64,000 bases of DNA from Olivibacter sp. SDN3 (GTDB lineage: Bacteria > Bacteroidota > Bacteroidia > Sphingobacteriales > Sphingobacteriaceae): assembly GCF_014334135.1 (NCBI RefSeq), contig NZ_CP060497.1, positions 558,001 to 622,000 of the forward strand. The letters run 5' to 3'. The notes beneath the pieces are model-generated. The model was given only the letters and a program-made list of their open reading frames with translations. It made no database searches and had not been told where the DNA came from. This document shows positions 45,076-54,502 of this stretch, piece by piece (within the stretch, counting starts at the first letter, position 1; every line of letters starts with the position of its first letter). The position numbers were made by a program, and so were the translations under genes.

Positions 45076-46218
45076 ATGAAATGCTTTCTAAAAAACATGG
45101 TTTACTGTTCAATTGCTATCTTCTTTCCGGCACTAAGCAGCTTTAGTACCATATCCCAGCAAGACAAACAAGAAGAAACTGCTCTTCAGATCAATGATAA
45201 GGCGCCTGATTTTTCGTTGATTGGTACGGATGACAAGCAATACAGTTTAAAAGACTTTGAACAGGCAGACATATTGGTAATCATTTTCACCTGCAACCAT
45301 TGCCCAACCGCCCAAGCCTATGAAGACCGCATCATTGACTTTACCGAGACCTATAAGGATAGCGGAGTGGCTGTGGTTGCCGTATCGCCTAACAACCCAC
45401 AGTCCGTGCGTTTGGATGAATTGGGCTATAGCGAATACAATGATACATTGGAAGAAATGAAGATGCGCGCAGCAGATAAACAATATAATTTCCCCTACCT
45501 ATACGATGGCGATCAACAACAGATGTCAAAACAATATGGTGCGGTAGCTACGCCCCATGTTTTCATTTTTGATAAAGAGCGCATACTCCGTTATAAGGGG
45601 AGGTTTGATGACAGGGAAAATCCACGGGAAGTAGAAAATCACAATACCATAGACGCTGTTGAGTCTCTTTTGGCAGCGCAGGAGATTACGGTGAAGGAAA
45701 CAAAAACTTTTGGCTGCAGTGTTAAATGGCTGGAAAAAGAAAGTGGTGTAAAAAAAGCGGATGAAGATTGGTCAAAAGAGCCCGTTGCCATGGAAATGAT
45801 AGATACCGCACAGATAGCCTCTTTATTGAAGAATGACTCCGACAAGATGCGACTGATTAACATATGGGCTACCTGGTGCGGACCATGTGTTACTGAATTC
45901 CCAGATTTTGTTGTCATTAATAGAATGTACAGAAACAGACCCTTCGAGTTTATAACGATAAGCGCCGATCACCCTGATAAATCTGACCCCGTATTAGCAT
46001 TTCTAAAAGAGAAAGGAGCTGCCAATAAAAATTTCCTTTTCAATAGCAAGAATAAATATGAGTTGATAGAAGCCATTGATGAAAACTGGCAAGGCGCGTT
46101 ACCTTATACCCTGCTCGTTGCCCCGGGCGGCAAGATTCTTTATAGCAAACAGGGTGAAATGAACCCACTTGAAATGAAGAAAAAAATCTTAGAACATATT
46201 GGTCGATATTATTTTTGA
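45076..46218 (+). CDS. Exported protein with two thioredoxin-like domains
   Basis: 380 residues. A signal peptide (about 1-28) is followed by a redoxin/AhpC-type domain (about 35-190: INDKAPDFSLIGTDD, then C73-N-H-C76, ending TPHVFIFDKERILRYKGRFDD). A second TlpA/ResA-type domain (about 235-378) has the standard W-C268-G-P-C271 motif. The first CxxC has NH between the cysteines instead of GP, as in a known subgroup of redoxin-like proteins. It is probably a periplasmic thiol-disulfide protein acting in reduction of cytochrome or other substrates. The tandem arrangement within one chain is less common than either domain alone. Confidence 0.88.
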   Translation: MKCFLKNMVYCSIAIFFPALSSFSTISQQDKQEETALQINDKAPDFSLIGTDDKQYSLKDFEQADILVIIFTCNHCPTAQAYEDRIIDFTETYKDSGVAVVAVSPNNPQSVRLDELGYSEYNDTLEEMKMRAADKQYNFPYLYDGDQQQMSKQYGAVATPHVFIFDKERILRYKGRFDDRENPREVENHNTIDAVESLLAAQEITVKETKTFGCSVKWLEKESGVKKADEDWSKEPVAMEMIDTAQIASLLKNDSDKMRLINIWATWCGPCVTEFPDFVVINRMYRNRPFEFITISADHPDKSDPVLAFLKEKGAANKNFLFNSKNKYELIEAIDENWQGALPYTLLVAPGGKILYSKQGEMNPLEMKKKILEHIGRYYF

Positions 46219-46259
46219 AAAAAGATTCTGACATAGGAATTACATTTTTATGCGATATA

Positions 46260-46277
46260 TACGTAGTTAACTACGTA
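46260..46277. promoter_or_regulatory. Perfect 18-bp palindrome, probable MarR operator
   Basis: TACGTAGTTAACTACGTA is perfectly self-complementary and centred on GTTAAC, a shape typical of MarR-family sites. It overlaps the first two bases of the -7 element at 46276-46283, so a bound dimer would block RNA polymerase. The MarR gene is the second gene of this operon, which suggests autoregulation. Confidence 0.7.
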
Positions 46278-46283
46278 GTTTTG
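46276..46283 (+). promoter_or_regulatory. -7 element of the GNAT-MarR-GNAT operon
   Basis: TAGTTTTG matches TAnnTTTG and lies 20 bases before the ATG at 46304, giving a very short leader. The -33 element is not clear. It is overlapped by the palindromic operator. Confidence 0.55.
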
Positions 46284-46303
46284 CAGATATATTTTTATTT
46301 ACA

Positions 46304-46804
46304 ATGTATCAGATAGAAACGTTAAACAATCAAGATATTGATCAGATCATCAACCTCATTTTGCCCATTCAGCAAATAGAACATCATATTGCTGTTGATA
46401 TACAAGACCAACCAGACTTATTGGCCATCGAGCACTATTATCATCATGCGGGTGGTTGTTTTTGGGGCATAAAGCATAACTGCGAAATAATAGCAACTAT
46501 CGCTTTGATTAAGCTGCCCAGCGATCAAGGTGGTGTAATTCGCAAAATGTTTGTGAAAAAAGAATACCGAGGAAAAGAACTGGGATTGGCCCAAATGCTA
46601 CTAGCGCATCTGATCAACTACGCGCAAGAAATAAAACTAAAAACCTTATATCTTGGAACAGTACATACGCTCCGGGCGGCAATACGTTTCTATGAACGCA
46701 ATCACTTTGTACAAATAAACAAAAATAATTTACCATCTAATTTTCCGATAATGGAAGTAGATGATGTTTTTTATTCACTGCAATTAAACACCGAAAATGA
46801 GTAA
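46304..46804 (+). CDS. GNAT family N-acetyltransferase (first gene of MarR operon)
   Basis: 166-residue GNAT domain. Motif A, VIRKMFVKKEYRGKELGLAQ (about 77-96), carries the acetyl-CoA pyrophosphate loop RGKELG. The following helix and the AAIRFYERNHFVQI segment match motif B. The substrate is unknown. Its stop overlaps the start of the MarR gene by 8 bases. It shares the palindromic operator at 46260-46277, so its expression is probably repressed by that MarR protein until an inducer appears. Confidence 0.88.
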   Translation: MYQIETLNNQDIDQIINLILPIQQIEHHIAVDIQDQPDLLAIEHYYHHAGGCFWGIKHNCEIIATIALIKLPSDQGGVIRKMFVKKEYRGKELGLAQMLLAHLINYAQEIKLKTLYLGTVHTLRAAIRFYERNHFVQINKNNLPSNFPIMEVDDVFYSLQLNTENE

Positions 46805-47288
46805 TGTAATTGACCAATCGGGATTGCTGGCTATTTCTACTCGCCTGCAACGATTAAGTGATATGCTTAGAAAAGATGGGCAAAAGATATATGCATCATA
46901 CGGTATAGATTTCGAACCCAAATGGTTTCCGGTAATCTATACCTTACATCAAAAACACCCATTAAGTGTATTGGAAATAGCTACTGAAATAGGTTATTCA
47001 CATCCATCTACCATTAGCCTTCTAAGGGAGTTGGAAAAGAAAAAGCTGATTCGATCAAAACGTGATAAAGAAGACGAAAGAAAGCGGCTACTTATTCTTA
47101 CGGAGAAAGGCAGGTTGTTGATCAACCAGATGCAGCCGGTATGGCAAACGATGGTTGCTGCTCTTACTGCTCTTACCAATACTGAAAATAACCTTATGAA
47201 CGCCATTGACGAGGTGGAACAACAAATGAACGTACAAAGCTTTTATCAAAGAGCCCAATCTATAAAAAACACAAGTGATAACCATTAA
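46797..47288 (+). CDS. MarR family transcriptional regulator
   Basis: 163-residue winged-helix regulator. The recognition region is EIATEIGYSHPSTISLLREL (about 61-80), followed by the wing IRSKRDKEDERKRLLILTEK (about 84-103). The Asp/Glu-Arg-rich wing is the MarR signature. Flanking helices would form the dimer interface. It sits between two acetyltransferase genes, overlapping the first by 8 bases and leaving 3 bases to the second. It probably binds the palindrome in front of the operon and controls its own synthesis; the inducer is not known. Confidence 0.9.
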   Translation: MSNVIDQSGLLAISTRLQRLSDMLRKDGQKIYASYGIDFEPKWFPVIYTLHQKHPLSVLEIATEIGYSHPSTISLLRELEKKKLIRSKRDKEDERKRLLILTEKGRLLINQMQPVWQTMVAALTALTNTENNLMNAIDEVEQQMNVQSFYQRAQSIKNTSDNH

Positions 47289-47291
47289 AAC

Positions 47292-47768
47292 ATGAACCTT
47301 AGAATTATTAAAGAAAGTGATAATAAAACCTTAGCGAATATATTAAGGAAATCACTCGAAGAATTTAACATTCCTAAAGAGGGCACTGTTTATACAGACC
47401 CTGCCACAGACAACCTCTATCAGCTTTTTCAACAACCAAAAAGCATTTATTATGTTGCCGAAGAGGGAGAAACAATACTGGGAGGATGTGGTATCTATCC
47501 GACGGAGGCTTTACCCACAGGCCATGCAGAACTCGTAAAGCTTTACCTGTCTGCACAAAGCCGGGGTAAAGGCATAGGCAAAATGCTATTGGATAAATGT
47601 TTTGAAACGGCCCTTAGTTTCGGGTATACACACTTGTATCTAGAATCATTTCCGCAATTCACAAAAGCTGTTAATATGTATGAAAAAGCTGGTTTTAAAA
47701 AGCTTTCACACCCACTAGGTAATTCCGGGCACTATGCTTGCAACATCTGGATGGTTAAGGAACTCTAG
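47292..47768 (+). CDS. GNAT family N-acetyltransferase (third gene of MarR operon)
   Basis: 158-residue GNAT domain. AELVKLYLSAQSRGKGIGKM (about 77-96) is motif A with the canonical RGKGIG loop, and FTKAVNMYEKAGFKK is motif B. It is more canonical than the first GNAT protein of the operon and not closely similar to it, so the two are not a recent duplication. The 3-base gap to marR implies co-translation. Bacteroidota MarR-GNAT pairs are common, but substrates are generally unassigned. Confidence 0.88.
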   Translation: MNLRIIKESDNKTLANILRKSLEEFNIPKEGTVYTDPATDNLYQLFQQPKSIYYVAEEGETILGGCGIYPTEALPTGHAELVKLYLSAQSRGKGIGKMLLDKCFETALSFGYTHLYLESFPQFTKAVNMYEKAGFKKLSHPLGNSGHYACNIWMVKEL

Positions 47769-47869
47769 TATATTTTCAGCACGAGCTATACACAAAAGAA
47801 GTTTAGACGCAGAAAACTTATCCCAACTGAAATTTAACTATCTTTACCTTATACCAATAGGCATAATTT

Positions 47870-48769
47870 ATGGACCGTATTAAAATATTAGATTGCGTTT
47901 TAGATGGTTTGATGAATAGATATAAACAGCGTGTTCCTGACGTAGAGGGTATTTTATCTGCTATGCGAAATGAGCAAATAATTAAAGATGATGATGCTAT
48001 AGAGAATGATCATATTGCTTTTAGGACAATAGGTGTACCTCATCTTGGTATACAGTCGTTTGAAAAGATTTTCACCCATTACGGTTATGAAAAACGTGAC
48101 TACTATCATTTTCCTTCCAAGAAGCTAGATGCCTATTGGTATGCTCCCCCCACAGATAAACATCCTCGTGTTTTCATAAGTGAGCTAAGGGTAAACGAGC
48201 TGTCACACACTGCGCAAACCATCATAAGAAGTTACACTGCTGAAGTAAAAAGCGACCCTGTAGATAAGCTAGATTTAAATGATGTACAGGTCGTTGACCA
48301 ATTTCTACATAGCCCACTATGGCGTGTCCCAACGTTGGAAGACTACAATAACCTTGCTAATGAGAGTGAATACGCTTCTTGGGTTATCTACAACAGGTAT
48401 TACTTAAATCATTTTACCATTAGCATCCATAACTTACCGAAAGGGTACAACGATATTGCATCTTTTAACCGGTTTCTGGAAAGACATGGATTTAAACTGA
48501 ACACTTCGGGTGGAAAAATAAAAACGAGTCCGGATGGTGGATTGTTGCAAAGCGCAACGGTTGCTGAAATGATTGAAGCTACTTTTGCAGACGGCCAGCA
48601 ACAGAAAATATCGGGTTCTTATGTTGAATTTGCAGAAAGGCGGGTTCTTCCTGAATATGCAGACCTACCAGCCGATCAGCTAAAGCGCCATCACCGCCGA
48701 GACGGCTTTGAAGCGAATAACGCTGATAAAATCTTTGAAAGCACTTATCGTTCGCAGACAAAATCATAA
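47870..48769 (+). CDS. DUF1338 family protein, 2-oxoadipate dioxygenase/decarboxylase-like
   Basis: 299 residues. The family includes HglS, an iron(II) enzyme converting 2-oxoadipate to 2-hydroxyglutarate in lysine catabolism. The likely metal ligands are H48 (ENDHIAFRT), H181 (LNHFTISIH) and E253 (GSYVEFAERR), spaced as in the family's vicinal-oxygen-chelate fold. Length is shorter than HglS (about 460) and like the short bacteroidal DUF1338 proteins, which may use another 2-oxoacid. It is alone between the MarR operon and the convergent leuS gene. Confidence 0.85.
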   Translation: MDRIKILDCVLDGLMNRYKQRVPDVEGILSAMRNEQIIKDDDAIENDHIAFRTIGVPHLGIQSFEKIFTHYGYEKRDYYHFPSKKLDAYWYAPPTDKHPRVFISELRVNELSHTAQTIIRSYTAEVKSDPVDKLDLNDVQVVDQFLHSPLWRVPTLEDYNNLANESEYASWVIYNRYYLNHFTISIHNLPKGYNDIASFNRFLERHGFKLNTSGGKIKTSPDGGLLQSATVAEMIEATFADGQQQKISGSYVEFAERRVLPEYADLPADQLKRHHRRDGFEANNADKIFESTYRSQTKS

Positions 48770-48778
48770 GTGAAGTTC

Positions 48779-48823
48779 AAAAAAAAACGCATAGCTATAT
48801 AGGTGAAATTTATACAGCTATGC
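48779..48823 (-). terminator. Rho-independent terminator of leuS
   Basis: GCATAGCT (48789-48796) pairs with AGCTATGC (48816-48823), extended by a TATA/TATA inner helix. On the minus strand it is followed by T9 (complement of the A-run 48779-48787), 14 bases past the leuS stop. Confidence 0.82.
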
Positions 48824-48836
48824 ATCAGGTATGTAT

Positions 48837-51623
48837 TTAAACCACTACGTTTACAATTTTACCTTTTACAACGATCACCTTTTTAGGGCTTTTACCATCG
48901 AGGTAGCGTTGAACGTCCGAATTGCGCAACACTTCTTCTTCCACATCCTTGGGTTCTAAACTTAAAGCCATATTCAGTTTCATGCGCATTTTCCCGTTAA
49001 AAGAGATGGGATATTCAAACTCGTTTTCCACGAGGTATTCCGGGTTAAAGGTTGGGTAGGCAGCAAACGATAAAGAACCTGCTTCATTCCCTAGTAACAC
49101 CCATAATTCCTCACAGATATGCGGCGCATACGGAGACAAGACAATTACCAACTCTTGCAAGATTGCTCTTTTATTGCATTTCAAATCGGTCAATTCATTT
49201 ACACAGATCATAAAGCTGGAAACCGATGTATTAAATGAAAAGCGCTCAATATCTTCACTTACCTTTTTTATAATTTTATGCAACGATTTAAGTTCTGCTT
49301 TTGAGGGTTGTTCCTCCGAGACAGAAAAGTTAAAAGCATTATCATGGAACAATTTCCAAAATTTACGCAGAAACTTATAAACCCCCTCAATTCCATTGGT
49401 ATTCCATGGTTTACTTTGCTCCAGCGGACCTAAAAACATCTCATACATCCGCAGGGTATCGGCACCGTACTGTTCTATAATATCATCTGGATTAACCACA
49501 TTGAACTTCGATTTCGACATCTTCTCGATCTCATATCCACAAATGTATTTACCATCTTCTAAGATAAAGTCGGCATCCGCATACTCCGCTCTGGATTGAC
49601 GGAATCTATCCAAATCAAGTACATCATTTTGCACAATATTGACATCGACATGTAAAGCAGAGGTTTTATACTGATTTTTCAAGCCGTGTGAAACAAATGT
49701 ATTGGTTCCCCCTCCTTCCTCGTCTAGAAGTCGGTATACGAAATTTGATCTCCCTTGGATCATTCCCTGATTAATCAATTTTTTAAAGGGCTCTTCTTCA
49801 TTTACCACGCCTAAATCTTTCAGGAACTTATTCCAAAACCTACTATATAGCAGGTGTCCGGTGGCATGTTCAGATCCACCTATATATAAATCGACGGCTT
49901 GCCAGTAGTCTACCGCTTCTTTTGAAGCAAAAGCTTGCTGATTATGCGCATCCATGTAACGATACCAATACCAGCTTGACCCTGCCCAGCCAGGCATAGT
50001 GCTCAGCTCATATTCATACGTATCTTGATACTTCCAATCTTTAGCACGGCCCAGAGGTGGTTCTCCCGTTTCTGTAGGCAAGTATTTATCCACTTCGGGC
50101 AGTAAAAGTGGCAATTCAGCTTCGTCAATAACGTTAGGCAATCCTTCTTTAAAATATATAGGTACGGGCTCTCCCCAGTAGCGCTGCCTCCCAAAGATGG
50201 CATCACGCATTCTAAAATTAATTTTTGCTTTACCGGCCGCTGTACGTTCCAGTTCTGCAATAAGAAGCTGCACAGCTTCTTGATAACTCAAGCCGTTAAT
50301 CAGTTGTGAATTGATATATTTCCCTTCCTTACGACTATCGGCTTCTTCGTCAATTTCCTGTGTATCTAAGATTTTTATAATGGGCAGATCGAAATGCTTC
50401 GCAAACACATAATCCCGCTGGTCTCCCGAAGGCACAGCCATAACGGCTCCGGTACCGTATCCGGCAAGCACGTAATCAGCTATCCAAACAGGCACCGTCT
50501 CTCCCGTAAGAGGATGTATGGCGTAACTACCGGTAAATACTCCAGAAACATATTTCGTATCTGCCATCCGATCGCGTTCTGACTTTTTCTTCGCTTGTTC
50601 TACATAAGCTTCTACCGCCTGCAATTGCTCTTTCGTAGTGAGGGTAGCAACCAATTCATGTTCTGGAGCAAGTACGAGAAAGCTAACGCCATAAATCGTG
50701 TCAACCCGCGTGGTGAACACTTCGATAAAGAGCGTTTCTTCATGTGCTACGCTAAACTTTACACTGGCGCCCACACTCTTTCCTATCCAATTGCGTTGCA
50801 TTTCCACTAGGGGTTCCGGCCAGTCAATTGTATTAAGCCCATTTAACAGACGTTCGGCGTAGGCTGTTATCCGCATGCTCCACTGCATCATCTTCTTTTG
50901 AATAACCGGATACCCCCCCCGTTCTGAAACGCCGTCTTTTACTTCATCATTTGCCAGCACAGTACCTAAGGCTGGACACCAATTCACCGCACTTTCTCTT
51001 AGATACGCCAATCGGTATTTCAGCAATTCGCGTTGTTTCTCCTCTTCGGAAAAAGCTTGCCATTCTTGAGCTGTAAACGACAAGGTGTCTTCATCGCATA
51101 CCGCAAGTACCCCTTTACTACCTTCATTTTCAAAACGATGTAACAGTTTAGAAATGGACTCTGCTTTATCTGAAGTAAGGTCATAATAAGCATTAAAAAG
51201 CTGTATAAAAATCCATTGTGTCCATTTATAATAAGAAGGATCACTGGTTCTGATCTCTCTACTCCAATCAAAAGAAAAACCGATATTATCTAACTGTTCT
51301 CTGTATCGATTGATATTAGCGGCCGTTGTTATCGCTGGGTGCTGACCGGTTTGAATAGCATATTGCTCCGCCGGAAGCCCAAAAGAGTCGTATCCCATAG
51401 GATGTAAAACATTATACCCTTTCAGGCGTTTATAACGACTGAAGACATCTGAAGCTATATAACCTAGGGGATGACCGACATGCAGCCCTGCCCCAGACGG
51501 GTAAGGAAACATGTCTAGCACATAATATTTTGGCTTTTCTGACGTATTACTTACTTTGAATGTTTTGTTAGAGGCCCAGAATTGTTGCCACTTTTTTTCT
51601 ATAGTTTTAAAATGATAGTCCAT
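48837..51623 (-). CDS. leuS: Leucyl-tRNA synthetase
   Basis: 928-residue class I synthetase charging tRNA-Leu. The HIGH motif is H48-V-G-H51 in [14 protein letters not shown], and the KMSKS loop is at 701-705. The editing (CP1) domain lies in between, with [20 protein letters not shown]. Two stretches are longer than in E. coli: a charged insert near 155-190 and one before KMSKS (about 630-690, with [16 protein letters not shown]), both usual for Bacteroidota. The coding strand contains a run of eight G (complement of 50913-50920) in the codons for Arg-Gly-Gly. It is monocistronic and divergent from ftsX. Confidence 0.97.
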   Translation of the reverse strand: MDYHFKTIEKKWQQFWASNKTFKVSNTSEKPKYYVLDMFPYPSGAGLHVGHPLGYIASDVFSRYKRLKGYNVLHPMGYDSFGLPAEQYAIQTGQHPAITTAANINRYREQLDNIGFSFDWSREIRTSDPSYYKWTQWIFIQLFNAYYDLTSDKAESISKLLHRFENEGSKGVLAVCDEDTLSFTAQEWQAFSEEEKQRELLKYRLAYLRESAVNWCPALGTVLANDEVKDGVSERGGYPVIQKKMMQWSMRITAYAERLLNGLNTIDWPEPLVEMQRNWIGKSVGASVKFSVAHEETLFIEVFTTRVDTIYGVSFLVLAPEHELVATLTTKEQLQAVEAYVEQAKKKSERDRMADTKYVSGVFTGSYAIHPLTGETVPVWIADYVLAGYGTGAVMAVPSGDQRDYVFAKHFDLPIIKILDTQEIDEEADSRKEGKYINSQLINGLSYQEAVQLLIAELERTAAGKAKINFRMRDAIFGRQRYWGEPVPIYFKEGLPNVIDEAELPLLLPEVDKYLPTETGEPPLGRAKDWKYQDTYEYELSTMPGWAGSSWYWYRYMDAHNQQAFASKEAVDYWQAVDLYIGGSEHATGHLLYSRFWNKFLKDLGVVNEEEPFKKLINQGMIQGRSNFVYRLLDEEGGGTNTFVSHGLKNQYKTSALHVDVNIVQNDVLDLDRFRQSRAEYADADFILEDGKYICGYEIEKMSKSKFNVVNPDDIIEQYGADTLRMYEMFLGPLEQSKPWNTNGIEGVYKFLRKFWKLFHDNAFNFSVSEEQPSKAELKSLHKIIKKVSEDIERFSFNTSVSSFMICVNELTDLKCNKRAILQELVIVLSPYAPHICEELWVLLGNEAGSLSFAAYPTFNPEYLVENEFEYPISFNGKMRMKLNMALSLEPKDVEEEVLRNSDVQRYLDGKSPKKVIVVKGKIVNVVV

Positions 51624-51647
51624 TATAACACATTACAGTATGACTTG

Positions 51648-51655
51648 CGAAAGTA
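51648..51655 (-). promoter_or_regulatory. -7-like element of the leuS promoter
   Basis: On the minus strand TACTTTCG, followed by CAAG, is a one-base variant of TAnnTTTG, 24 bases from the leuS start. A similar TAATTTCG lies on the plus strand at 51700-51707 before ftsX. No clear -33 element accompanies either. Confidence 0.35.
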
Positions 51656-51725
51656 CGAAAAATCTTACATCTCATGTCCTATATATCGTATCTAATTGTT
51701 AATTTCGCAGTTCAAATCATTACAT

Positions 51726-52604
51726 ATGGAAGAATTTGAAGTAAGTACCTCATCGCGAAAAACAAAATCTGTTTATATATCAACGGTAATCAGCATTGCC
51801 TTGGTTTTATTGATGACAGGCTTATTGGGTTTGATTTTAGTACACGCCAAGAACCTTTCAAACTATGTTAAGGAAAATATAGTACTTAATATTATCGTTA
51901 ATGAAGACGTTAAAGAAGCTGACATTCTGAATTTACAGAAGGAACTAGATGGCAATGAAGCAGTTTTACGTACGCAGTATGTAAGCAAGGAATTAGCAGC
52001 AAGAAACCTCCAAAACGATCTGGGCGAAGACTTCGTGAAATTTTTAGGTTATAACCCACTGCTTTCTTCCATTGATGTTTATTTGAAAGCGGATCATGCC
52101 AATAAAGCTGGGGTTGAAACGTTCACAAAACAAGTTTCTGACAATGCATCGGTAAAAGAAGTCGTTTATCAAGATTCGCTTATTGATATGGTAAACCAAA
52201 ACATCCGTATCATAGGCTTAATCATATTAGCTTTTGCTGCAATACTACTTGTTATAGCTGTTGCTCTTATCAATAATACGATTCGTTTGGCTATTTACTC
52301 GCAACGTTTTCTCATTAAAAGTATGCAGATGGTAGGAGCAACAAAAGGCTTCATTAGACGCCCTTTTCTCGGTTACGGTATTCTTCATGGTCTTTTAGGT
52401 GGAATGATCGCCATCATTCTACTTTTGATCACTTTATATTTTGCACAAGAACAAATTCCAGAGATTGTTATTCTTCGTAATTACTTTGAGTTTGCTTTAA
52501 TCTTTATTGGTGTTATTTGTTTGGGTATTCTAATATCTGGGGCAAGCACTTATTTTGCGGTAAGCAAGTATTTACGCTTGAGAATGAATGACCTCTATCG
52601 ATAA
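51726..52604 (+). CDS. ftsX: Cell division protein FtsX
   Basis: About 293 residues with four membrane helices. One lies near the N-terminus (about 20-45), followed by a periplasmic domain (about 50-160, with NLQKELDGNEAVLRTQYVSKE). Three C-terminal helices carry the FtsX-permease signature MQMVGATKGFIRRPFLGYG. It works with the ATPase FtsE to activate peptidoglycan hydrolases at the septum; ftsE is not in the window. The ATG at 51726 is preferred over the in-frame TTG at 51696. It heads a run of tightly packed plus-strand genes. Confidence 0.93.
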   Translation: MEEFEVSTSSRKTKSVYISTVISIALVLLMTGLLGLILVHAKNLSNYVKENIVLNIIVNEDVKEADILNLQKELDGNEAVLRTQYVSKELAARNLQNDLGEDFVKFLGYNPLLSSIDVYLKADHANKAGVETFTKQVSDNASVKEVVYQDSLIDMVNQNIRIIGLIILAFAAILLVIAVALINNTIRLAIYSQRFLIKSMQMVGATKGFIRRPFLGYGILHGLLGGMIAIILLLITLYFAQEQIPEIVILRNYFEFALIFIGVICLGILISGASTYFAVSKYLRLRMNDLYR

Positions 52605-52629
52605 AATGTGGCGCTAAAATTCTATTATT

Positions 52630-52887
52630 ATGGCTAAAGAAAGAAAAAAGACTGTCCAAACAAAACAAAGCCCAACTTTTGTGTTTGGCAAGTTAAATTA
52701 CCAATTGATGGTATTAAGTATGGCAATAGTTGTTCTGGGATTTATATTAATGGCAGGAAAAACTGATATCTATAGTTTTACAAAAATAACTTTGGCACCA
52801 ATAGTTGTTGTTGCCGGGTTTGCATTGGGTATTGTTGCTATTTTAAAAAACCCTAACAAACAAGATAATAATTCTAATAATTCGTAA
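52630..52887 (+). CDS. DUF3098 family small membrane protein
   Basis: 85 residues with two hydrophobic helices (about 26-44 and 54-72), a basic N-terminus and an Asn/Asp-rich tail. The sequence [20 protein letters not shown] is characteristic of the Bacteroidota family DUF3098. The family is always seen between ftsX and uppP as here, suggesting a role at the division site or in envelope synthesis, but its function is not established. Its stop overlaps the uppP start by one base. Confidence 0.88.
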   Translation: MAKERKKTVQTKQSPTFVFGKLNYQLMVLSMAIVVLGFILMAGKTDIYSFTKITLAPIVVVAGFALGIVAILKNPNKQDNNSNNS

Positions 52888-53681
52888 TGACGTTGATTGA
52901 AACGCTCGTGTTAGCCATCGTAGAAGGTTTAACAGAGTTTTTACCTGTGTCCTCCACAGGCCATCTCATAATAGCTACAGCTTTACTAGGCATAGAACCC
53001 ACTGCTTTTGTCAAATTATTTACGGTGGCTATTCAATTGGGCACCATACTATCGGTAGTAATTCTATATTACAAAAGGTTCTTTAGATCATGGTCTTTTT
53101 ATTTTAAGTTATTTGTTGCTTTTCTACCAGCAGCATTTTTTGGATTGCTCTTAAGTGATGTTATTGACAACATGCTCGAGAGCCCTATGACAGTAGCCGT
53201 TACATTGGTTATTGGTGGCGTGATTTTGCTGTTTGTAGACAAGTGGTTTAACAATCCGAGAATCGAAGATTCTGATAAAATATCTTATTTTACCGCTTTA
53301 AAAATTGGCTTATTCCAATGTTTAGCTATGATTCCGGGAATGTCACGATCGGGAGCAACTATTGTAGGGGGTATGGCACAAAAGCTAACGAGGAAAGCGG
53401 CCGCAGAGTTTTCATTTTTTTTAGCGGTACCTACCATGTTCGGTGCAACCGCAAAAAAGCTTTTGGATTTCTATTTAGACGGCTATGCATTTACACAACA
53501 GGAGATCAATGTTTTGGTAGTTGGCAATATTGTTGGCTTCGTTGTAGCGATTATTGCCATTAAGAGCTTCATTGGCTATGTAACCAAATACGGATTTAAA
53601 GCCTTTGGGTGGTACAGAATTATTGTTGGAGGAGTGATTATCGTGATGCTACTAAGTGGCCACAGTCTATCTGTGCTGTAA
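52887..53681 (+). CDS. uppP: Undecaprenyl-diphosphatase UppP (BacA)
   Basis: 264-residue integral membrane phosphatase that recycles undecaprenyl diphosphate to the monophosphate carrier used in peptidoglycan synthesis. The two catalytic segments are visible: [16 protein letters not shown] (about 13-28) and the [13 protein letters not shown] motif (about 150-162). Eight or so hydrophobic helices are predicted and the length is standard. The start overlaps the DUF3098 stop and its TAA overlaps the truB start codon, so the three are co-translated. Confidence 0.96.
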   Translation: MTLIETLVLAIVEGLTEFLPVSSTGHLIIATALLGIEPTAFVKLFTVAIQLGTILSVVILYYKRFFRSWSFYFKLFVAFLPAAFFGLLLSDVIDNMLESPMTVAVTLVIGGVILLFVDKWFNNPRIEDSDKISYFTALKIGLFQCLAMIPGMSRSGATIVGGMAQKLTRKAAAEFSFFLAVPTMFGATAKKLLDFYLDGYAFTQQEINVLVVGNIVGFVVAIIAIKSFIGYVTKYGFKAFGWYRIIVGGVIIVMLLSGHSLSVL

Positions 53682-54406
53682 TGGAAGAAAACAATAAAAA
53701 AGATCGATCTTATCCAACATTTGACTTTGTAGAAGGAGAAGTTTTGTTAATAGACAAACCCTATGAATGGACAAGTTTTGATGTGGTAAACAAAATAAGG
53801 AATACCCTAAAACCTCTTAAACTTAAGGTAGGACATGCCGGAACGTTGGATCCGCTGGCTACGGGATTGCTCATTGTTTGCACAGGAAAACGTACCAAAA
53901 CAATAGACGAATTACAGGCACAGGAAAAAGAATATACAGGTACTTTTATACTGGGAGCAACGACCCCTTCCTATGATTTAGAGACTGCTCCAGAACAACA
54001 TTTTGATACATCAGCACTTCGTGCATCCGATTTAAAGGAAGCTTGCAAAAATTTTACAGGTGACATTACACAATACCCTCCGGCACATTCTGCAGTTAAG
54101 GTAAAAGGAGAACGGCTCTACGAAAAAGCGCGCCGGGGCGAAGCAGTTGAACTAAAGGCAAGAAATGTACGAATCAGTCTGTTTGAACTGACAAGAATTG
54201 CGTTACCCGAAGTGGATTTCAGGGTGATCTGTAGTAAAGGCACCTATATACGCTCCTTGGCAAACGACTTTGGCAAAATATTGAATAATGGAGCCTATCT
54301 GAGTCAACTTAGGAGAGTTCGCAATGGACATTTTCACATTGACAATGCTTACCAAATTGACGATATTGTAAACCATATAAATGAATTAAAAAAAAATTCA
54401 CACTAG
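53681..54406 (+). CDS. truB: tRNA pseudouridine(55) synthase TruB
   Basis: 241-residue enzyme forming pseudouridine 55 in the T-loop of tRNAs. VLLIDKPYEWTSFDVVNKIR and KVGHAGTLDPLATGLL (catalytic Asp) are the defining motifs, and CSKGTYIRSLANDFGK is the conserved C-terminal segment. The start at 53681 shares bases with the uppP stop (TAATG), giving translational coupling. A longer frame from 53609 lies wholly inside uppP and is not used. It lacks the long C-terminal PUA extension of E. coli TruB, as is usual in this phylum. Confidence 0.95.
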   Translation: MEENNKKDRSYPTFDFVEGEVLLIDKPYEWTSFDVVNKIRNTLKPLKLKVGHAGTLDPLATGLLIVCTGKRTKTIDELQAQEKEYTGTFILGATTPSYDLETAPEQHFDTSALRASDLKEACKNFTGDITQYPPAHSAVKVKGERLYEKARRGEAVELKARNVRISLFELTRIALPEVDFRVICSKGTYIRSLANDFGKILNNGAYLSQLRRVRNGHFHIDNAYQIDDIVNHINELKKNSH

Positions 54407-54502
54407 CCCACAGGTTCATTACTACTGAATAGCAAACCGATCCATGAATAGCGCAAAGCTTATTGAAGGCTTAGTAAGGGCTATAGTTAATGAATTATTT
54501 GA

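Noticed and set aside
53609-53680. Longer N-terminus for TruB
   Set aside because: It lies inside uppP; the ATG overlapping the uppP stop gives the standard TruB N-terminus.
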